Shown here: piece after piece, positions 6,763 through 9,264 of the stretch
Numbering within the stretch: the first letter of the stretch is position 1
Layout: every line of letters begins with the position of its first letter
Source: Streptomyces lilacinus
Lineage (GTDB): Bacteria; Actinomycetota; Actinomycetes; Streptomycetales; Streptomycetaceae
NCBI GenBank assembly: GCA_000715685.1
Contig: KL569420.1
Coordinates: 24,008 to 33,271, forward strand
DNA: 9,264 nucleotides
Direction of reading: 5' to 3'
Translations under genes and position numbers: made by a program
The notes under the pieces: generated by a model
What the model saw: only the letters and a program-made list of their open reading frames with translations
Told to the model about the DNA's origin: nothing
Database searches by the model: none

Positions 6763-6787
6763 GCGCAATTCACAGAGTGAATTGCGC
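6763..6787. promoter_or_regulatory. Perfect 25-bp inverted repeat before the receptor gene
   Basis: The arms GCGCAATTCAC (6763-6773) and GTGAATTGCGC (6777-6787) are exact reverse complements around AGA. The centre lies 35 bases before the TAGGAT -10 box, which is about 47 bases before the expected transcription start. That is a classic position for an activator, or for a repressor overlapping the -35 region. The spacer and arm length fit a dimeric helix-turn-helix protein. A terminator is less likely, as no upstream gene runs toward it. Confidence 0.65.
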
Positions 6788-6809
6788 CAGATCGCCAAGC
6801 CGCTCTTGA

Positions 6810-6837
6810 TAGGATACGTACTCGCCGGTTTGATTTC
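6810..6837 (+). promoter_or_regulatory. ARE-like operator overlapping a TAGGAT -10 box
   Basis: TAGGAT at 6810-6815 is a near-consensus -10 for the main streptomycete sigma factor; the -35 is poor. Overlapping it, 6813-6837 carries GATACGTACTCG then CCGGTTTGATTTC. This closely follows the layout of autoregulatory elements bound by gamma-butyrolactone receptors (GATACxTAC...CCGGTT...TT, recalled from BarA-type sites). The operator covers the core promoter about 90-110 bases upstream of the receptor gene. This predicts that the receptor represses its own gene and is released by ligand. Confidence 0.55.
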
Positions 6838-6924
6838 GGGGGTGACAGCGGCGCGAAGGTCCGGGCGGCTGTCGCCCCGCCGCCGGGATGCGGCGGAGCT
6901 ATCTCATCGATCCGGAGGCAGACC

Positions 6925-7629
6925 GTGGCAAAGCAGGACCGCGCGATCAGGACTCGCCAGTCCATTCTCGAGGCGGCCGCGGTGGTGTTCGACGAGCGGG
7001 GCTACGACGCCGCCACGATCACGGAGATCCTGTCCCGGGCCGAGGTCACCAAGGGAGCGCTGTATTTCCACTTCGCCTCCAAGGAGGACCTGGCGCTGGC
7101 GGTGATCGACGCCCAGATGGTCACCGACCTGCCGGCCGGCGATCCGGGCCGGTCCTCCAAGATGCAGGAGCTCGTGGACATGGGCATGATCTTCGCCCAC
7201 CGCCTGCTGGTGGACCCCCTCCTGCGCGGCAGCGTCCGACTCACCCTCGAGCACGGCTCCACGACCCTCAACCGCAGCAGCCCCTTCAACGGCTGGACCG
7301 AGGTGCACACCCGCGTGCTGGCGGAGGGCAAGGAGCGCGGCGAGGTGTTGCCGCACGTCAACCCGGCCGACACCGCCGAGTTGATCGTGGGCGCGTACGC
7401 CGGGATCAACACCATGTCGGCGGTGGCCACCAACCGCCAGGACCTCGAGCGCCGGGCCACCGTGCTCTACGAGCACCTGATGCCCAGCGTGGCGGTGCCC
7501 TCGGTGCTGGCCCGGCTCGACATGGCGCCCGGGCGCGGCGCGCGGGCGCTGGCGGAGCAGGAGCGGCTGCGCCGCTCGGCGGCCGAGGCCGAGGCGGCCC
7601 ACGGGGTCGCCGCGGTGGGCGTCGCCTGA
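6925..7629 (+). CDS. Gamma-butyrolactone receptor family TetR regulator (ScbR/ArpA-like)
   Basis: A 234-residue transcription factor. The N-terminus, MAKQDRAIRTRQSILEAAA, is nearly identical to known receptors of this family. It is followed by the family helix-turn-helix TITEILSRAEVTKGALYFHFASKEDLA (residues 31-57). The ligand domain keeps LVDMGMIFAHRL (about 83-94) and the PFNGW block with Trp124, which matches the tryptophan needed for ligand binding in ArpA-type receptors. The C-terminal PSVAVPSVLARLD (187-199) is also family-typical, followed by an Ala/Glu-rich tail. Such proteins repress antibiotic-regulatory genes until a gamma-butyrolactone or butenolide binds. The start is GTG at 6925 with GGAGG six bases upstream. 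No AfsA-type synthase lies nearby, so it may be an orphan or pseudo-receptor; the kept Trp favours a true receptor. An ARE-like site overlaps its promoter. Confidence 0.93.
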   Translation: MAKQDRAIRTRQSILEAAAVVFDERGYDAATITEILSRAEVTKGALYFHFASKEDLALAVIDAQMVTDLPAGDPGRSSKMQELVDMGMIFAHRLLVDPLLRGSVRLTLEHGSTTLNRSSPFNGWTEVHTRVLAEGKERGEVLPHVNPADTAELIVGAYAGINTMSAVATNRQDLERRATVLYEHLMPSVAVPSVLARLDMAPGRGARALAEQERLRRSAAEAEAAHGVAAVGVA

Positions 7630-7758
7630 GCCGATACGGCCGAGGCCCCCTCTTCCGCTCTTCCGCCGAGGCCGCTCTTCCGGAGTTACATGTTCCGTGA
7701 AGTGGGGTACGAATTCACCCTCGGATGACGCGAGTTGGCGTAAAAGCGATGGCTGAAA

Positions 7759-7799
7759 ACCGGTGGATTCTCAGAAGAGAAAACCGACCCACCGGTATT
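7759..7799. promoter_or_regulatory. Inverted repeat with embedded ARE-like site in the convergent gap
   Basis: ACCGGTGG (7759-7766) and CCACCGGT (7789-7796) are exact reverse complements around 22 bases, which themselves hold TTCTC-AGAA-GAGAA (7768-7781). Overlapping the right side, 7780-7799 reads AAAACCG, six bases, then CGGTATT: a second dyad with six of seven pairs that resembles a gamma-butyrolactone-receptor site. It lies between two converging genes. It may simply be a bidirectional terminator; the ARE resemblance is inference. Confidence 0.4.
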
Positions 7800-7810
7800 G
7801 AAGTTGTAAG

Positions 7811-7829
7811 CCGCAGCTAGTGGCTGCGG
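7811..7829 (-). terminator. Terminator after the second TetR gene
   Basis: CCGCAGC (7811-7817) and GCTGCGG (7823-7829) form a perfect seven-base-pair stem with a five-base loop, 19 bases past the stop codon of the minus-strand TetR gene. On that strand it is followed by CTTACAACTTC, which is moderately T-rich. It would stop read-through into the converging receptor gene. Confidence 0.65.
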
Positions 7830-7848
7830 AGAGCGTCACCGGAGCCGC

Positions 7849-8451
7849 TCAGCCCACGGCGTCGAGCGCGGCCGCCGTCTCCTCGCGGGTGGTCGAGTCG
7901 AGGATCTCCAGGGCGATGCGCAGGATGGTGGCCCGCTTCTCCTCGCGGTCCCCCGGCAGCATGTCCATGGTCAGCGCCCCGAAGTGCACGGTCAGCATCG
8001 CGCTGGAGTAGCGGACGCGGGTCTCCAGCGGTCCGTCGCCGGCGTGCAGGAGCCCCGCGAAGTCGGTGATGCGCTGGCGCAGCGTCGCCCCGACGCTGAG
8101 CTCGCGGAGGGTCGCCTGGTTCTCCTGGAGGATGTGGTAGATCGGGGCGGCGTCGCGCAGGGCCTCGCTGTAGCGGCGCAGCAGCTCCTGCTTGGTCTCC
8201 ATGGTCGCGGGCTGCTGTCGGCCCCAGGCGATGAGGTCGTCGACGGGCCGGCCGAGCTCGTCGGAGAGGGCGCTGAGGATGTCCTCCTTCGTCTTGAAGT
8301 GGTAGTACAGCGCCGCCTTGGTGACCCCGAGCTCCTCGGCGATCTCCCGCAGCGAGGTCTTCTCGTAGCCGCGTGAAACGAAGAGGTCGAGAGCCGTCTT
8401 CTGGATGCGCTCGCGGGTGCCGCTCTTGCGTGCCTGTGGGGTGCTGCCCAT
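7849..8451 (-). CDS. TetR/AcrR-family transcriptional regulator
   Basis: A 200-residue repressor-type protein. Residues 11-60 form the TetR DNA-binding domain (TRERIQKTALDLFVSRGYEKTSLREIAEELG, then VTKAALYYHFKTKEDIL as recognition helix and helix 4). The rest is an all-helical ligand and dimer domain of normal length, for which I can name no inducer. The ATG is supported by AGGAG ten bases upstream. It is divergent from the small HTH gene. Two copies of a 15-base motif lie in the shared spacer, one just upstream of its own likely -10 (AGCCTA on the plus strand at 8497-8502) and one covering the -35 of the HTH promoter. That layout predicts that it represses both genes. It is distinct from the butyrolactone-receptor family: it lacks the MAKQDRA start and the PFxxW block. 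Confidence 0.9.
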   Translation of the reverse strand: MGSTPQARKSGTRERIQKTALDLFVSRGYEKTSLREIAEELGVTKAALYYHFKTKEDILSALSDELGRPVDDLIAWGRQQPATMETKQELLRRYSEALRDAAPIYHILQENQATLRELSVGATLRQRITDFAGLLHAGDGPLETRVRYSSAMLTVHFGALTMDMLPGDREEKRATILRIALEILDSTTREETAAALDAVG

Positions 8452-8496
8452 GGGCTCACTCTCCTGCTGTCCGTCGTGAACCAGCCACCCCGGCTG

Positions 8497-8518
8497 AGCC
8501 TACTTGACGCCCGGCTAG
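8497..8518 (-). promoter_or_regulatory. TetR promoter -10 with operator copy 1
   Basis: On the minus strand TAGGCT (8497-8502) is a likely -10 box for the TetR gene. Immediately upstream is the first copy of the shared motif, TACTTGACGCCCGGC (8501-8515). Extended to CTTGACGCCCGGCTAG (8503-8518), it is an imperfect 16-bp dyad. Occupation by a regulator would block polymerase at this promoter. Confidence 0.5.
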
Positions 8519-8602
8519 CTGAGGGACCGTCTTCCATCGGGGCCAACCAGCCCGTCGGCAGGCAAGTAACGGTGAGCCGGGCGGAACGGGGGGAAGAAAC
8601 CA

Positions 8603-8634
8603 TACTTGACGCCCGGCAAGGAGCCTCATACGCT
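8603..8634 (+). promoter_or_regulatory. Promoter of the HTH gene with operator copy 2
   Basis: TTGACG (8606-8611) and TACGCT (8629-8634) are spaced by exactly 17 bases, a strong match to a housekeeping promoter, about 55 bases upstream of the small HTH gene. The -35 box lies inside the second copy of TACTTGACGCCCGGC (8603-8617). Here the motif continues to CAAG, so CTTG and CAAG form matching outer arms. A protein bound here would occlude the -35 element. Confidence 0.65.
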
Positions 8635-8690
8635 TCCCGCTGAGCTGACTAGCCTGGCGGCAGGTACGTAAATGCGACTGGACCGAGGGG

Positions 8691-9002
8691 ATGGTGCGCG
8701 TCGACATGGCACGAAACGTTGCTGCCGCGCTCGACTACTACGCCGCACATGACGACTGCGCGACGGATGACCGCATGGCGGTGGATGACCGCACGGCGGC
8801 CCGCCGTGCCGCGGACGAGCCCATGCCCGCGATCTTCGAGGGTCTGAGCGTGCCGGTGCGGACGGCGGCCTCGCTGCTGGGGCTGTCCCCGTGGACCGTG
8901 GCCCACCTGATCGAGCGCGGTGAACTGCGCAGCGAGCGCGGCGGACAATATCGTTATGTGACGCTGTCCAGTATTTTTTCCTATCGACGGCTGACCCGTT
9001 GA
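8691..9002 (+). CDS. Small helix-turn-helix protein (BldC/excisionase-like, MerR-type fold)
   Basis: Up to 103 residues. The C-terminal half (about 54-101) is a winged helix-turn-helix of the excisionase/BldC kind: VPVRTAASLLGLSPWTVAHLI is helix-turn-helix, ERGELRSERGGQYRYVTLSSI is the wing, and FSYRRL follows. Such proteins are small DNA-binding regulators of development or accessory factors of phage and plasmid recombination. No integrase or attachment site is nearby, so a regulatory role is more likely. The N-terminal half is acidic and holds a six-residue tandem duplication, DDRMAV-DDRTAA (residues 27-38). The start is uncertain: GAGGGG abuts the ATG at 8691, so initiation at GTG 8694 or ATG 8706 is possible, and the acidic part may be dispensable. 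Divergent from the TetR gene, it is likely under that protein's control. Confidence 0.75.
   Translation: MVRVDMARNVAAALDYYAAHDDCATDDRMAVDDRTAARRAADEPMPAIFEGLSVPVRTAASLLGLSPWTVAHLIERGELRSERGGQYRYVTLSSIFSYRRLTR
8765..8800 (+). repeat. 18-bp tandem duplication inside the HTH gene
   Basis: Bases 8765-8782 and 8783-8800 are the same 18-bp unit (GGATGACCGCAyGGCGGy) with two differences. The unit length keeps the reading frame and duplicates six residues of the acidic N-terminal region. It looks like a recent in-frame duplication. Confidence 0.8.
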
Positions 9003-9056
9003 TTATTTGTTGATGCCTTATTGCGGGTAATGCCCTCCACTGGCTCGAATGAGTGA

Positions 9057-9094
9057 AACTCCGGAACTTCCTGAATGGGTCGGAGTTATTCAGG
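9057..9094 (+). terminator. Overlapping hairpins downstream of the HTH gene
   Basis: Two perfect seven-base-pair stems overlap. AACTCCG (9057-9063) pairs with CGGAGTT (9081-9087), and CCTGAAT (9070-9076) pairs with ATTCAGG (9088-9094). They start 54 bases past the stop codon of the HTH gene, so at least one may act as its terminator. The stems interlock and leave no linker for both to form fully, so they are alternatives. Confidence 0.4.
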
Positions 9095-9146
9095 TCGCTT
9101 TCTCAGTGGGGGCGCTACTCGATCGAAAGGCATAGACGTGCTCTTA

Positions 9147-9162
9147 ATGTGTATAAGAGACA
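9147..9162 (+). other. Tn5 mosaic-end (tagmentation adapter) sequence
   Basis: ATGTGTATAAGAGACA is identical to 16 consecutive bases of the 19-base Tn5 mosaic end used in tagmentation library adapters; the flanking adapter bases (AG before, G after) are not matched. A given 16-mer is not expected by chance in a window of this size. In frame it encodes MCIRD, a peptide seen in adapter-contaminated database proteins (recalled, not searched). Just upstream, AGACGTGCTCTT (9134-9145) also resembles another common sequencing adapter with two bases missing. This points to a library or assembly artefact, not to a natural transposon. Confidence 0.85.
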
Positions 9163-9264
9163 ACGACCAGGATGTCTTCAACGCCAACGGGGCCCGGACC
9201 GGTTACGGCAACACCCACACCGGTGGCAAGGAAAGCCCGCAGATGAGCCTCATCCAGGGCACGC
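9162..9264 (+). CDS. Rodlin-like protein fragment (both ends missing)
   Basis: The reading frame AAC GAC CAG GAT from 9162 is open to the window edge and reads NDQDVFNANG, ARTGYGNTHTGG and KESPQMSLIQGT in succession. From memory this matches the start of the mature region of streptomycete rodlins (RdlA/RdlB), which carry an FGN...G block followed by SPQxxLVQG. Rodlins are secreted small proteins that organise chaplin fibres into rodlets on aerial hyphae and spores. The signal peptide that should precede this segment is absent. Instead the frame runs back into adapter sequence (ATG 9147, or GTG 9138 with a leucine TTA codon). The 5' part is therefore missing, not merely divergent, and the 3' part is cut by the window end. 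It is probably real Streptomyces coding DNA, but wrongly joined here. Confidence 0.65.

Larger units (their letters stand above)
5997..6924. other. 930-bp intergenic region without a convincing gene
   Basis: Open frames exist here on both strands, but their translations are Arg/Pro/Ala-rich low-complexity shadows with no recognisable domain. The region is heterogeneous. It holds a leader for esterase B (5997 to about 6130), a noticeably A/T-richer island (about 6130-6320) with tandem repeats, and a very G/C-rich block (about 6340-6700) with a triple 12-bp repeat. A regulatory block (6763-6837) then precedes the receptor gene. Very short frames such as MPWVDRVK (from 6211) and an overlapping MKIVPGYAE are possible but lack a properly spaced ribosome binding site. 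Confidence 0.6.

Noticed and set aside
4660..6798. 712-residue minus-strand open frame across esterase B and the gap
   Set aside because: It is an out-of-frame reading of esterase B followed by Arg/Pro low-complexity sequence; no domain is recognisable.
6249..6965. 238-residue minus-strand open frame before the receptor gene
   Set aside because: Composition is Arg/Pro/Ala-rich with an RRHRR tract produced by the 12-bp repeat, and it overlaps the receptor promoter and start.
7650..7682. Three CTCTTCCG copies, similar to a sequencing-adapter core
   Set aside because: Only about 9-10 bases match, the flanks do not continue the adapter, and the copies lie inside a local direct repeat (CCGAGGCC/CTCTTCCG), so chance or a small repeat is more likely.
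9057..9094. H-type pseudoknot
   Set aside because: The two stems would need at least a few bases between 9087 and 9088 to cross the groove; there are none, so alternative hairpins are the better reading.
9147..9162. Natural Tn5 or IS50 end
   Set aside because: The match is to the artificial mosaic end rather than to the native outer or inner end, and there is no transposase, second end or target duplication.

Overview
The window is high-GC actinobacterial DNA, most likely from Streptomyces or a close relative. The codons are strongly G/C-biased at the third position. It encodes a gamma-butyrolactone-receptor-type TetR regulator, a TerF-like von Willebrand protein with a Pro/Glu linker, a short BldC/excisionase-like helix-turn-helix protein, and a terminal fragment resembling a rodlin (a Streptomyces aerial-surface protein). 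I found no tRNA, rRNA, CRISPR array, transposase or integrase.

Layout from left to right. A VOC/glyoxalase-fold protein (55-447, -) lies downstream of a VWA protein (518-1693, -), with a perfect 11-bp hairpin between them. An intergenic stretch with a large dyad, a terminator-like hairpin and 11-bp tandem repeats leads to a carotenoid cleavage oxygenase (1866-3266, -). Its ~300-bp divergent spacer holds 11-bp-phased direct repeats and leads into membrane-anchored esterase A (3564-4907, +). Esterase A converges, 21 bp apart, on its paralogue esterase B (4929-5996, -). About 930 bp without a convincing gene follow (5997-6924), ending in a perfect 25-bp inverted repeat and an ARE-like operator over a TAGGAT -10 box. 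These precede the gamma-butyrolactone-receptor homologue (6925-7629, +). It converges on a second TetR regulator (7849-8451, -), which is divergent from the small HTH gene (8691-9002, +). The divergent spacer carries two copies of the same 15-bp motif, each next to one of the two promoters.

How the genes relate. The two esterases clearly form a family pair: both have two N-terminal membrane segments, the same juxtamembrane motif, Ser/His catalytic motifs, and a Cys pair that probably forms a disulfide outside the membrane. The right third is a cluster of three DNA-binding proteins with their own candidate operators. I see no biosynthetic pathway in the window for the receptor's ligand (no AfsA-type gene) or for carotenoids (no crt genes), so those links cannot be made here.

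The end of the window is suspect. Positions 9147-9162 match 16 bases of the Tn5 mosaic-end sequence used in tagmentation library adapters, and the mature part of a rodlin-like protein starts directly after it. The simplest reading is a chimeric or adapter-contaminated contig end, so sequence to the right of about 9130 should not be treated as contiguous with the rest. I did not find a convincing new multi-gene system. The best biological leads are the esterase pair, the ARE/palindrome region before the receptor gene, and the twin operators at 8501-8620.
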